The notes: generated by a model not told the origin, from the sequence alone. A DNA stretch of 64,000 bases from Pseudomonas sp. NKUCC02_KPG (GCF_019345465.1 NZ_JAHKRC010000011.1:147812-211811); one strand, 5' to 3'; positions 45,420 to 53,893 are shown, counted from the first letter of the stretch. Program-made: numbers and translations.

Positions 45420-45503
45420 TGTGGGAGCGGGCGTGCTCGCGATGGGGCTACCCGGTTTAGAGCGATTGGCGCGGTGATGCTATCGCGAGCAAGCCCGCTC
45501 CCA
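45420..45503. repeat. REPIN (type GTGGGAGCGGGC) between gluQRS and dksA
   Basis: Left arm TGTGGGAGCGGGCGTGCT (45420 onward) and right arm ATCGCGAGCAAGCCCGCT ending at 45503 are inverted with few mismatches, 38 bases apart. Its core is the REP class also seen at 31063-31149. It sits only 18 bases upstream of the gluQRS start. Confidence 0.85.
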
Positions 45504-45519
45504 CGCAGGACACAGAAAG

Positions 45520-45554
45520 TCCAAAAACAAAAATGGGGCGTTCGCACGCCCCAT
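45520..45554 (-). terminator. Intrinsic terminator after dksA
   Basis: On the reverse strand ATGGGGCG, loop TGCGAA, CGCCCCAT is followed by TTTTTGTTTTT. It ends the dksA message 17 bases after the stop, so readthrough is needed for dksA-gluQRS co-transcription. Confidence 0.88.
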
Positions 45555-45570
45555 TCAGTCAAGCCAGCGA

Positions 45571-46011
45571 TTACTTGCCGACTTGTTTTTCCTTGATTTC
45601 AGCCAAGGTCTTGCAGTCTACGCACATGTCGGCAGTAGGACGGGCCTCGAGTCGACGAATACCGATCTCGACACCACAGGATTCGCACCAGCCGTATTCC
45701 TCGTCTTCGATCAGTTGGAGAGTCTTGTCGATTTTCTTGATCAGCTTGCGCTCGCGATCGCGGGCGCGCAGTTCCAGGCTGAACTCTTCTTCCTGGCTAG
45801 CGCGGTCGGATGGGTCAGGAAAGTTTGCCGCTTCGTCTTTCATGTGATCAACGGTGCGGTCGACTTCCTGCATCAAGTCCTGTTTCCACTTTTGCAGAAT
45901 CTTGGTGAAGTGCTTGCGCATGGGCTCGCCCATGTACTCTTCGCCCTTCTTTTCAACGTAGGGTTCGAAGCCGCTAAGTTGAGTATTCTGTTGCTTGGTT
46001 TGTGTGGGCAT
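45571..46011 (-). CDS. dksA: RNA polymerase-binding transcription factor DksA
   Basis: 146 residues. The coiled coil (about 35-110) carries the tip sequence FPDPSDRASQEEEFSLE, with the acidic residues that act in the polymerase secondary channel. The zinc finger has four cysteines in CESCG and CVDCK. With ppGpp it represses rRNA promoters such as those at the end of this window. GreA, which uses the same channel, is at 9.5 kb. The C terminus EIKEKQVGK is typical of pseudomonads. Confidence 0.98.
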   Translation of the reverse strand: MPTQTKQQNTQLSGFEPYVEKKGEEYMGEPMRKHFTKILQKWKQDLMQEVDRTVDHMKDEAANFPDPSDRASQEEEFSLELRARDRERKLIKKIDKTLQLIEDEEYGWCESCGVEIGIRRLEARPTADMCVDCKTLAEIKEKQVGK

Positions 46012-46333
46012 GAAATGGACCGCCTCTCATTCTTCTAATCCATTGCGCAGGATTGCAACATCACCGACACCTGCCGGCCCTGCGGCTGCAAGCGGGCGAA
46101 CTTACCAGATCAAATCGGGCTGCGCTACTCCCGCATGTCTAGCCCGTTGTCAGTGGTTGTGTACAGAGCCTGTGGTGCTTGAGATTAGTACCTGAATATT
46201 AATTTTAGTCGAGCTATGACCAAAGGCTGGGTTGTTTGGTTCTATAGGCCGCTTGCCTAAGACAGTAATTAGCTCTCCCTTGTGGCACTGCTTGGGTAGA
46301 ATCAGGCTTTTGCTTACCCAGGAAGGCAGGCTC
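46012..46333. other. Divergent promoter region of dksA and the aminotransferase gene
   Basis: A 322-base gap between divergent starts with no credible gene. It has an AT-richer core near 46170-46240 (TTGTGTACAG, GAATATTAATTTTAG) likely to hold promoters in both directions, but no element could be assigned with confidence. No REP or terminator is seen. Confidence 0.5.
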
Positions 46334-47506
46334 ATGGCTCAGTCTTACAGTGCGCGCAGCCGCGCAATCGAACCGTTCCACGTGATGGCGTTGTTGGCGC
46401 GTGCCAACGAGCTTCAGGCTGCGGGGCACGATGTGATTCACCTGGAAATCGGGGAGCCGGATTTCACCACGGCTGAGCCGATCATTGCCGCGGGGCAGGC
46501 CGCCCTGGCTGCCGGAAAAACCCGCTACACCGCAGCACGTGGTCTGCCGGAGCTGCGCGAGGCGATCTCCGGGTTCTATCAGCAGCGTTATGGATTGAAC
46601 ATCGATCCTTCACGGATACTTGTCACTCCAGGTGGTTCTGGCGCCTTGTTGCTTGCATCCAGCCTGCTGGTCGATCCCGGAAAACACTGGCTGCTTGCAG
46701 ATCCTGGCTACCCCTGTAATCGACATTTCCTACGTCTGGTAGAGGGAGCCGCGCAATTGGTGCCGGTTGGCCCGGAGGTGCGCTACCAACTGACGGCGGA
46801 TCTGGTCGAGCGCTACTGGAATCAAGACAGTGTAGGTGCGCTGGTGGCATCCCCGGCCAACCCTACCGGTACGATCTTGAACCGTGATGAGCTGGCGGCA
46901 CTGTCTACGGCGATCAAGGCCCGCAACGGGCATCTGGTGGTGGATGAGATTTACCATGGCCTGACCTATGGCTGCGATGCGACGAGCGTGCTTGAAGTCG
47001 ATGACAGCGCGTTTGTGCTCAATAGCTTTTCCAAGTATTTCGGCATGACCGGGTGGCGTTTGGGCTGGCTGGTGGCACCGCCTGAAGCCGTGGCTGATCT
47101 GGAGAAGCTCGCGCAGAACCTCTATATCAGCGCGCCAAGCATGGCTCAATACGCAGCCCTGGCCTGTTTTGAACCGCAGACACTGGCCATTCTGGAAGAG
47201 CGTCGGGCCGAATTCGGGCGGCGTCGTGACTTTCTGTTGCCGGCCTTGCGTGAGCTTGGCTTTGGTATTGCGGTAGAGCCAGAGGGTGCGTTTTACCTGT
47301 ACGCCGATATCAGCGCGTTTGGCGGCGATGCGTTTGCATTTTGCCAGCACTTTCTTGAAACCCAGCACATAGCCTTTACGCCGGGCCTGGATTTTGGGCG
47401 CTTCAAGTCAGGGCACCACGTACGGTTTGCCTACACTCAAAGTTTGCCGCGCCTGCAGGAGGCCGTTGAGCGGATCGCCCTTGGTCTCAAGAGCTGGAAA
47501 GGCTGA
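46334..47506 (+). CDS. Pyridoxal-phosphate aminotransferase, class I/II
   Basis: 390 residues from ATG 46334 (MAQSYSARSRAIEP) with GGAAGGCAGG upstream. Fold type I features: VIHLEIGEPDFTT at the substrate loop, SPANPTGT, VVDEIYHG, and the cofactor lysine Lys234 in NSFSKYFGMTGWRLGW. Arg in HHVRFAYTQS binds the substrate carboxylate. The amino-acid specificity cannot be read from sequence; aspartate or alanine family substrates are usual for this subgroup. It overlaps sfsA by one base (TGATG), so the pair is an operon. Confidence 0.92.
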   Translation: MAQSYSARSRAIEPFHVMALLARANELQAAGHDVIHLEIGEPDFTTAEPIIAAGQAALAAGKTRYTAARGLPELREAISGFYQQRYGLNIDPSRILVTPGGSGALLLASSLLVDPGKHWLLADPGYPCNRHFLRLVEGAAQLVPVGPEVRYQLTADLVERYWNQDSVGALVASPANPTGTILNRDELAALSTAIKARNGHLVVDEIYHGLTYGCDATSVLEVDDSAFVLNSFSKYFGMTGWRLGWLVAPPEAVADLEKLAQNLYISAPSMAQYAALACFEPQTLAILEERRAEFGRRRDFLLPALRELGFGIAVEPEGAFYLYADISAFGGDAFAFCQHFLETQHIAFTPGLDFGRFKSGHHVRFAYTQSLPRLQEAVERIALGLKSWKG

Positions 47507-48213
47507 TGCGTTTTTCACCTGAACTGGAAGAAGGGCGGCTGATCAAGCGCTACAAGCGTTTCCTGGCGGATATCGAAACCACCACTGGCGAGTTGATGAC
47601 CATCCACTGCCCGAATACGGGCTCCATGCTCAATTGCATGGTCGAAGGTGGTCAGGTCTGGTTCAGCCGCTCCAATGATCCCAAGCGCAAATTGCCGGGC
47701 ACTTGGGAAATCAGCCAAACCCCGCAAGGGCGGTTGGCGTGCGTGAATACCGCGCGAGCCAATCACTTGATCGAGGAGGCGTTGTTGGCAGGGGTGATTA
47801 CTGAGCTTGATGGCTTCACTGCACTCAAGCGTGAAGTCCCTTACGGCCAGGAAAAAAGCCGGATTGATTTCCGTCTGGAATACCCCCAAGGCTTTGCCTT
47901 TGTAGAGGTCAAGAGTGTGACCCTGGGTTTTGACGACTCTCGTGTCGCTGCATTTCCGGATGCTGTTACGCAGCGTGGTGCCAAGCATCTGCGCGAGCTT
48001 GCCACCCTGGCGCGTGAAGGGGTGCGTGCCGTTCAGCTGTATTGCGTCAACCTTACGGGTATCGACGCGGTGCGTCCGGCCCAGGAGATCGACCCCGGTT
48101 ACGCGGCAGCGTTGCGCGAGGCGGTCGCTGCCGGGGTGCAAGTGCTGGCGTATGGCGTAAGCCTGACGCCTGATGGAGTGGTGGTTGATCGCCGACTAGA
48201 CGTCATCCTCTGA
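47506..48213 (+). CDS. sfsA: DNA/RNA nuclease SfsA
   Basis: 235 residues. Family signatures are HCPNTGSMLNCMVEGG, SRIDFRLE and FVEVKSVTLG, the last resembling a restriction-like (D-ExK) nuclease core, and FPDAVTQRGAKHL. SfsA was named for sugar fermentation stimulation and reported to bind DNA; the cellular role is poorly defined. It is coupled to the aminotransferase. The last 18 bases overlap the end of the convergent Rieske gene. Confidence 0.95.
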   Translation: MRFSPELEEGRLIKRYKRFLADIETTTGELMTIHCPNTGSMLNCMVEGGQVWFSRSNDPKRKLPGTWEISQTPQGRLACVNTARANHLIEEALLAGVITELDGFTALKREVPYGQEKSRIDFRLEYPQGFAFVEVKSVTLGFDDSRVAAFPDAVTQRGAKHLRELATLAREGVRAVQLYCVNLTGIDAVRPAQEIDPGYAAALREAVAAGVQVLAYGVSLTPDGVVVDRRLDVIL

Positions 48214-48534
48214 CACTTGTGGCGTAATCCAGATCCCTTGACTGTCTTCACGGCAGTCAAGGGCTGTCAGAAACTGCCCGGCGCAAGGCCCGGCAACGCA
48301 TTCACCGCTTTCGATCAGAAACAGTGCCGAGTGAGTCGCGCACTGGATCAGGCTGGCGCTTGAGTCGAGAAACTGATCCGGTTGCCATTCCAGTGTTACC
48401 CCGCGATGGGGGCAGCGGTTTTTGTAGGCATATACCTGGCCTTCACGACGAATGACGAGCAGGCTCAGCTCATCCAGCTCGAAGCCACGGCTGGCGCCTT
48501 CGCTTAGTGCCTGTGAGGGGCATAAAAACTTCAT
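48196..48534 (-). CDS. Rieske [2Fe-2S] protein
   Basis: 112 residues. The cluster ligands are visible as CPHRGV (Cys-x-His) and CATHSAL (Cys-x2-His), 19 residues apart. There is no signal peptide or oxygenase domain, so it resembles NirD-like or ferredoxin-type stand-alone Rieske proteins, a probable electron carrier. It converges on sfsA with an 18-base overlap and is divergent from hmuT, whose Fur-like box lies in the shared promoter region. Confidence 0.88.
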   Translation of the reverse strand: MKFLCPSQALSEGASRGFELDELSLLVIRREGQVYAYKNRCPHRGVTLEWQPDQFLDSSASLIQCATHSALFLIESGECVAGPCAGQFLTALDCREDSQGIWITPQVSEDDV

Positions 48535-48608
48535 GGCAATCCTTAATAGCAGCCAAACGGCTGTGTGGTTGACGTGTTTCAGCGTGGGTTAAGAGGTTGA
48601 CGTGCAAA

Positions 48609-48623
48609 TGCAAACAATTATCA
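48609..48623. promoter_or_regulatory. Fur-box-like site ahead of hmuT
   Basis: TGCAAACAATTATCA: the right half ATTATCA exactly matches half of the 7-1-7 Fur consensus TGATAATnATTATCA when read as TGATAAT on the reverse strand; the other half is degenerate. It lies about 90 bases before hmuT, between hmuT and the divergent Rieske gene. Confidence 0.5.
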
Positions 48624-48711
48624 AATGGCGGCTTGCTCTGCGATGTGCTGTTTTCACGGCGTGACAATCCCCTTGTCCCGTTGAGCCCTCTTTTTCAAGG
48701 AATGCCCCTGT

Positions 48712-49587
48712 ATGCGCCTGAGTACCCGCCTGATTTCGCTCTGTGCAGGCCTTATGATCAGTCATGCCAGCCTGGCTGGCGAGTTGCCACAACGCTGGGT
48801 CAGCGCGGGTGGAGCGCTTTCGGAGTGGGTAAGCGCGTTGGGCGCGGAGTCTAAATTGGTTGGGGTCGATACCACCAGCCAACATCCTGAATCACTCAAG
48901 TCGCTGCCCAGCATCGGTTATCAGCGCCAGCTTTCGGCAGAAGGGATCCTGAGCCTGAAACCGGATGTCCTGATCGGCACTGACGAGATGGGACCGCCGC
49001 CGGTTTTGGCACAGATTCGCGGTGCAGGTGTCCCGGTAGAGATGTTTTCGGCCAAGGCCGATCTTGCAAGCCTTGAAGCCACCTTGAAGCATTTGGGGCG
49101 ACTGCTGGGTAACGAGGCGCAAGCGGGGCAACTGTTCAATGACTACCAGCAACAACTTGTTCGTCATCAGCAGCAGGTAAAGGCGGCACAAGCCGATCAC
49201 AAGAAGCCTGGGGTGCTGTTGTTATTGGGGCACGCGGGGGGCAAGCCGCTGATTGCCGGCAAGGATACGGCGGCAGACTGGCTGCTGACTCAAGCTGGCG
49301 GACATAACCTGGCCACCCACACCGGCTACAAGCCGTTTTCTGTGGAGGCGCTGGCAGGGCTCAATCCTGAAGTTTTGGTGTTTGCGGATCGCAGTTTGAC
49401 AGGTGAGGCGGCTCGCACGGCACTGTTCAAGGAAAACCCGGTATTGGCGTCTATCCGTGCGGCTAAAAATGGCCGCGTGTACGAGCTGGACCCAACACTG
49501 CTGGTGGGTGGACTGGGGCCACGATTGCCAGCCAGCTTGAAGCAACTGACAGCAGACTTTTATCCCGCGGCCCCGGCTAACCCATGA
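48712..49587 (+). CDS. hmuT: Heme ABC transporter, periplasmic binding protein
   Basis: 291 residues. An N-terminal signal peptide (MRLSTRLISLCAGLMISHASLAG, cut after about 22) precedes a type III binding protein fold. Family stretches are GGALSEWVSALGAESKLVGVDTTSQ, LKPDVLIGTDEMGPP and the C-terminal VLASIRAAKNGRVYELDP. It delivers heme from the periplasm to HmuUV (also named PhuTUV). Its stop overlaps the hmuU start (ATGA). No outer membrane receptor or heme oxygenase gene is near. Confidence 0.92.
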   Translation: MRLSTRLISLCAGLMISHASLAGELPQRWVSAGGALSEWVSALGAESKLVGVDTTSQHPESLKSLPSIGYQRQLSAEGILSLKPDVLIGTDEMGPPPVLAQIRGAGVPVEMFSAKADLASLEATLKHLGRLLGNEAQAGQLFNDYQQQLVRHQQQVKAAQADHKKPGVLLLLGHAGGKPLIAGKDTAADWLLTQAGGHNLATHTGYKPFSVEALAGLNPEVLVFADRSLTGEAARTALFKENPVLASIRAAKNGRVYELDPTLLVGGLGPRLPASLKQLTADFYPAAPANP

Positions 49588-50621
49588 GGACCCTGGTTAA
49601 ACCCCGATCATTGTTTATTGGCCTGAGTGCCCTGTGCCTGTTGGCGACGTGGTTGTCGCTGGCGCTGGGGCCTGTGAGCTTGCCGTTGTTTGACACCCTG
49701 CGCGCGGCTCTGAGGTTGCTGGGCATACCGATACCGGGCGAAGGTCTGGAGCAGGCCGAGCTGATCCTGGGGCAGATTCGTTTGCCTCGGACATTGCTGG
49801 GGTTGGCAGTTGGCGGTGTGCTGGCGTTGTCAGGTGTAGCCATGCAGGGGTTGTTCCGTAACCCGTTGGCCGACCCCGGGTTGGTCGGTGTGTCCAGCGG
49901 CGCAGCCTTGGGTGCGGCGATTGCGATTGTGGGCGGATCTGCGTTTGGCGGGCTGCCAGAGTTTATCGGACCCTATTTGCTGTCGCTGTGCGCGTTTCTC
50001 GGGGGGTTGGGTGTAACGGCACTGGTGTATCGGCTGGGGCGGCGCAACGGTCAGACCAATGTCGCCGTCATGTTGCTTGCGGGGATCGCGCTGACAGCTT
50101 TGGCCGGTTCGGCGGTCGGATTGTTTACCTATCTGGCAGATGACGCGACATTGCGTACCCTGACTTTCTGGAATCTGGGCAGTCTTAATGGCGCCAGTTA
50201 CGCGCGGTTGTGGCCCTTGTTGATTGTTACTGTGGGTGTTGCCTTGTGGTTGCCTCGGCGAGCAAGTGCGCTCAATGCGCTGTTGTTGGGAGAGTCGGAG
50301 GCCAATCATCTGGGGATCGACGTCGAAGGCCTTAAGCGCGAGCTGGTGTTTTGCACGGCCTTGGGTGTGGGCGCTGCTGTGGCGGCGGCAGGGATGATTG
50401 GTTTTATCGGGCTGGTGGTGCCGCATCTGGTACGGCTGCTGGCAGGGCCTGATCACCGCGTGCTGTTACCTGCTTCCGTGCTGGCAGGTGCAGCGTTACT
50501 GCTGTTTGCCGACTTGATTGCACGACTGGCCCTGGCACCTGCAGAGCTGCCCATCGGGATTGTTACCGCATTCCTTGGGGCGCCGTTCTTCCTCTACTTA
50601 CTGTTGCGAGGTCGCCACTGA
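49584..50621 (+). CDS. hmuU: Heme ABC transporter permease (FecCD family)
   Basis: 345 residues with about 10 membrane helices. FecCD signatures: GQIRLPRTLLGLAVGGVLALSGVAMQGLFRNPLADPGLVG and the C-terminal GFIGLVVPHLVRLLAGPDHR with the coupling loop to the ATPase. It forms the inner-membrane channel for heme. It is coupled on both sides: ATGA with hmuT and TGATG with hmuV. Confidence 0.94.
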   Translation: MRTLVKPRSLFIGLSALCLLATWLSLALGPVSLPLFDTLRAALRLLGIPIPGEGLEQAELILGQIRLPRTLLGLAVGGVLALSGVAMQGLFRNPLADPGLVGVSSGAALGAAIAIVGGSAFGGLPEFIGPYLLSLCAFLGGLGVTALVYRLGRRNGQTNVAVMLLAGIALTALAGSAVGLFTYLADDATLRTLTFWNLGSLNGASYARLWPLLIVTVGVALWLPRRASALNALLLGESEANHLGIDVEGLKRELVFCTALGVGAAVAAAGMIGFIGLVVPHLVRLLAGPDHRVLLPASVLAGAALLLFADLIARLALAPAELPIGIVTAFLGAPFFLYLLLRGRH

Positions 50622-51388
50622 TGCTGCGTGCGGAGAATCTGCAGATCCGTCGTGACCGGAAAATCGTGTTGGCGGATGTCACTCTTGATGTACGTCCGGG
50701 TGAAGTGCTGGGCGTGCTGGGCCCCAATGGCGCGGGTAAAAGCACACTGCTGGCCGCGTTGTGCGGGGACTTGGCTCCGAGTGGGGGGCAGGTCTGGCTG
50801 GACCAGCAAGTCCTGGGCAACTTCAAGGGCGCGCAACGGGCCCAGCGTCTTGCGGTCTTGCCGCAGACCTCTACCCTGGATTTCGCCTTTCGTGTTGAAG
50901 AAGTAGTGGGTATGGGGCGACTGCCACATCAGACAGGTCGGACCCGCGATTCAGAAATCATTCACGCCGCGTTGCAGGCGGCTGACGTTGAGCACTTGGC
51001 GGGGCGCAGCTATCTGGCGTTGTCGGGTGGTGAGCGGCAACGGGTGCATCTGGCGAGGGTGCTGGCGCAATTATGGCCAGGGCAAAGCGGGCAAACCCTG
51101 TTGCTTGATGAGCCGACCTCCATGCTCGACCCATTGCATCAGCACACGACGCTCAAGGCCATTCGTGCGTTCGCGGACCGCGGAGCGGCGGTACTGATCA
51201 TCCTCCATGACCTGAATCTTGCCGCGCGTTACTGCGATCGTCTGTTGTTGCTTGAGGAGGGACGTCCCCGAGCCCTGGATTGTCCGCAAAAGGTGCTGCA
51301 GCCGGACGCGCTAAAAGCCGTTTTTGGTCTGGACGTTTTAGTGCAGCCTCACCCGGAGCTGGGCTGCCCGATGGTGATTGCCCGCTGA
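50621..51388 (+). CDS. hmuV: Heme ABC transporter ATP-binding protein
   Basis: 255 residues. Walker A GPNGAGKST, ABC signature LSGGERQRVHLARVL, Walker B LLLDEPTSML and the switch histidine in ILHDLNLAARYC are intact. It powers HmuU. The gene ends 42 bases before the terminator of the convergent PrrF sRNA, which can serve both strands. Confidence 0.95.
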   Translation: MLRAENLQIRRDRKIVLADVTLDVRPGEVLGVLGPNGAGKSTLLAALCGDLAPSGGQVWLDQQVLGNFKGAQRAQRLAVLPQTSTLDFAFRVEEVVGMGRLPHQTGRTRDSEIIHAALQAADVEHLAGRSYLALSGGERQRVHLARVLAQLWPGQSGQTLLLDEPTSMLDPLHQHTTLKAIRAFADRGAAVLIILHDLNLAARYCDRLLLLEEGRPRALDCPQKVLQPDALKAVFGLDVLVQPHPELGCPMVIAR

Positions 51389-51429
51389 GCAGGTAGCGTG
51401 AGTCATTTGGCTGGCGCTTTTCGGCAGGC

Positions 51430-51543
51430 AAAAAAAGACCCGGCAAGAGCCGGGTCAAATAACCGTGATTAGCCTGATGAGGAGATTTTCTGAGAGTCCG
51501 AACCAAGGGCCTTTCAGAAGATCGACTGATCTCGCGACCAGAT
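51430..51543 (-). ncRNA. prrF: PrrF-type iron-responsive sRNA
   Basis: Read on the reverse strand, the segment matches what I recall of P. aeruginosa PrrF1/2. A 5' CTGGTCGCGAGATCAG is followed by a central CGGACTCTCAGA and TCTCCTCATCAGGCTAATCA, then the terminator GACCCGGC-TCTT-GCCGGGTC with seven T residues. Length is about 114 nt. A good promoter with a Fur site lies directly upstream. PrrF represses mRNAs of iron-using proteins when iron is scarce. One copy is seen here, next to a heme importer, where PAO1 has a tandem pair near the phu operon. Confidence 0.92.
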
Positions 51544-51549
51544 GGCGTA

Positions 51550-51577
51550 ATCATAACAATTCTCATTACCATGTCAA
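51550..51577 (-). promoter_or_regulatory. prrF promoter overlapped by a Fur box
   Basis: On the reverse strand TTGACA (51577-51572) and TATGAT (51555-51550) are 16 bases apart. Between and over the -10 lies TGAGAAT-T-GTTATGA (51565-51551), a 7-1-7 Fur-like site with most consensus positions. Iron-bound Fur would block the promoter. Confidence 0.85.
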
Positions 51578-51622
51578 CAACTGTTTTTTACCGTTCATCG
51601 TGCGTGTTTGAAATGAGTCACT

Positions 51623-51895
51623 TCAGGCTTTTTTCAACGTGGCCAGGTGATCCACCTGCTGGTTCAGCTCTTCTTTGCGCTGCGCGGGGATATCGTTCCA
51701 GTGAACATCCAGCAAGGCTCCTTCAATCGCATACAGCAATACTTTAGAAGCCCTGAAGCCCCGGGCCTTTACTGCTCGATATGCATCAACAGCCCCCAGA
51801 CGTCTCAAGTCCGAGGCGCTGTGAATACCAACAGCGTGAAGCCATTGCGCTGAGGTCTTCCCAAGATTTTTCAAATGCTGGAGTTCATCATTCAT
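51623..51895 (-). CDS. TfoX/Sxy C-terminal domain protein
   Basis: 90 residues consisting of one TfoX-C helix-hairpin-helix domain: LKNLGKTSAQWLHAVGIHSASDLRRLG, then AYRAVKARG and LYAIEGALLDVHWNDIP. The N-terminal domain of full-length competence regulator Sxy/TfoX is absent, as in many stand-alone TfoX-C proteins. The function is unknown; a link to competence should not be assumed. Monocistronic, downstream of the prrF promoter on the same strand. Confidence 0.85.
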   Translation of the reverse strand: MNDELQHLKNLGKTSAQWLHAVGIHSASDLRRLGAVDAYRAVKARGFRASKVLLYAIEGALLDVHWNDIPAQRKEELNQQVDHLATLKKA

Positions 51896-52234
51896 CAGCT
51901 CTCCTTGCGACGGCGTGAGCTCAGCGTTTATGGGGCATTTTGATTCTACGAAGTGTAGCGCTCAGTAGGAAAACCGCAGTCCGTTAGTCGGTTTTGGAAC
52001 AAAGGATTGGCTCTGAACAACAAGGATTTTGTCAGAAGATGGCGGGGGCGTAGGGGATAGAGCGTCTGAGGCGGTGCAACCCTGCATGATCCATTGCACT
52101 GCATGTGTGCTGGATCGGGTGTCGTAATTGTATTACCGGCAGTGCTGGCGAGTACGAACACTAAAGGCCGCTCAATTTCACCGGTGCTCAATTGAGCCGT
52201 GAAACCATTGCGGTTTCACGGCTAGCGCGAATCC
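51896..52234. other. Spacer with a 12-bp hairpin
   Basis: 339 bases without a credible gene. AGCCGTGAAACC (52195-52206), loop ATTGC, GGTTTCACGGCT (52212-52223) is a perfect 12-bp stem 12 bases after the stop of the kinase fusion gene on the reverse strand; it lacks a T tract but probably ends that message. A reverse open frame of 81 codons at 51946-52191 has no family resemblance and was not accepted. Confidence 0.6.
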
Positions 52235-53791
52235 TTACAGGCCTGGCAAGCGCTGGCGAATATCAGCGATCAGGGTGTCGAGGCTTTTGCTGTTGTGGGT
52301 TTCAACACATTTGCTGCGCAGGATTTCATCGGCGCCCAGGGCTTCGCGACTGGCTTGCTGTGCCTTGACTACTTCCAGAGTGGCGTCAGAAGGGTCGGTG
52401 CCAATGGACTTGCGATGGGCCAGCCAGCCTTCGATCACGGCGTCTGGCGCTGTGCAGTCAAGGATCAGGCAAGGCACGCCGGTGGCTTCTGCTACTTGAG
52501 CGGCGGCATCGCGCTGTTCACGCTTGAGGTAGGTAGCGTCGATCACCACGGGGAAACCCGCACGCAGCACGATGCCAGCCAGTTCATGCAGCTTGTTGTA
52601 GGTAGCAGTGCTGGCGTCGGCATTGTAAATGCCATCGCCTACCGCGTTTTCAGTGGTCTGCTGTCCGAACAACTGCTTGCGGATAACGTCTGAGCGCAGA
52701 CGAATCGCCCCCAGTGCCTCGACAAGGCGCATGGCGACTGAGCTTTTGCCTACAGCCGAAACACCGTGGGTGATCGTCAGGAAGCGTGAAGGGATAGTGC
52801 TGTAGCTTTCCGCCAGATTGGCGTAATTGCGGTATTGGCGCAGTGTGGCCGCGCGCTGAACAGGGCTGGCTTCTGCAGGCATGCTGAACAGGCTGATTTT
52901 GGCGCGAACCAGTGCACGGTAGGCTTTGTAGAAGTTCAGCAGCTCCAGGCCCTGATAATCGCCTGTCAGCTCCAGGTACTGGCTGACAAACCGTCGAGCC
53001 AGCGACTTAAGGCCACGGTCTTCAAGGTCCATCGCCAGAAAAGCGGTGTCGGCATACACATCGGTAAAGCGGAAAGGCTCGTTGAATTCAATGCAGTCGA
53101 AAATCACTACCTTGCCATCAATGATGGTGGCGTTGCCCAAGTGAATGTCACCGTGGCATTCGCGGATGAATCCCTGTGCCTTGCGCTGCTCGAACAACGG
53201 CTTGAGGCGGGTAAAGCTTGCTTCTGCCCAGGCCTGGAGCGCGTCCAGTTGCAGCAGGTCAGCTTTGTCCGAAAGAAATGGGCGAATCTGATCGAAGTTC
53301 TGACGGACAGGATCCATCACGGCTTCTGGAGTACCTTGGTAGTGTTCAGCAGGAACGTGGGGCGCCTGAGTGTGGAACAGGGCGATCTGCTGGGCCATTT
53401 CGTCGACATGGGCGGCGTTGAGTTCGCCATTGGCTTGCAAGGTGCTCAGCAGCTGGCTTTGCGGGAACTGACGCATTTTCAGCACATATTCGATGGCCGG
53501 GCCTTCGCCGCCCAGTGCTGGCGCTTCGGCAGTACCGGTGATCGGCAAGACCTCGAGGTACAGCCCTTCGGTCAGGCGCTGGTTCAGGCGCAGCTCTTCA
53601 TTGCAGAAGTGCTCGCGACCGCTGAGCTCGGTGAAGTCCAGAAAGCCAAAGTTGACGGGCTTCTTAAGTTTGTAGGCGTACGGCCCCGTAAGGATGACCC
53701 AGGAGATGTGCGTCTCGATAACCTGAAACCCATCGACTTCATGGGGGTAGAGGTCCGGGTTTTGCAGGGCGGCAATCAGGTTCTGGCTCAC
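52235..53791 (-). CDS. APH-like kinase fused to a P-loop kinase (AAA_33 type)
   Basis: 518 residues from GTG 53791, preceded by AAGGATCAACC; a 64-codon in-frame extension upstream has no support. The N-terminal half (about 1-330) is an aminoglycoside-phosphotransferase-like kinase with the catalytic HGDIHLGNATI and the metal motif VVIFDCIEF. The C-terminal half (about 345-518) has Walker A GVSAVGKSSVA and resembles gluconate/zeta-toxin-type P-loop kinases. This two-domain family is widespread in pseudomonads, with unknown substrate. It is divergent from mrcB. Confidence 0.85.
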   Translation of the reverse strand: MSQNLIAALQNPDLYPHEVDGFQVIETHISWVILTGPYAYKLKKPVNFGFLDFTELSGREHFCNEELRLNQRLTEGLYLEVLPITGTAEAPALGGEGPAIEYVLKMRQFPQSQLLSTLQANGELNAAHVDEMAQQIALFHTQAPHVPAEHYQGTPEAVMDPVRQNFDQIRPFLSDKADLLQLDALQAWAEASFTRLKPLFEQRKAQGFIRECHGDIHLGNATIIDGKVVIFDCIEFNEPFRFTDVYADTAFLAMDLEDRGLKSLARRFVSQYLELTGDYQGLELLNFYKAYRALVRAKISLFSMPAEASPVQRAATLRQYRNYANLAESYSTIPSRFLTITHGVSAVGKSSVAMRLVEALGAIRLRSDVIRKQLFGQQTTENAVGDGIYNADASTATYNKLHELAGIVLRAGFPVVIDATYLKREQRDAAAQVAEATGVPCLILDCTAPDAVIEGWLAHRKSIGTDPSDATLEVVKAQQASREALGADEILRSKCVETHNSKSLDTLIADIRQRLPGL

Positions 53792-53893
53792 GGTTGATCC
53801 TTCAAGGTCTGGAAAATTCGATGCGCCATTATGGCGGCTGACAGCGGGAGTGCAAACCGCCGGGCTGCGCATGATGAACATGAATAAAGTGCG

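Noticed and set aside
51946..52191. 81-codon reverse frame after the TfoX-C gene
   Set aside because: No RBS, no family and atypical composition; treated as non-coding.
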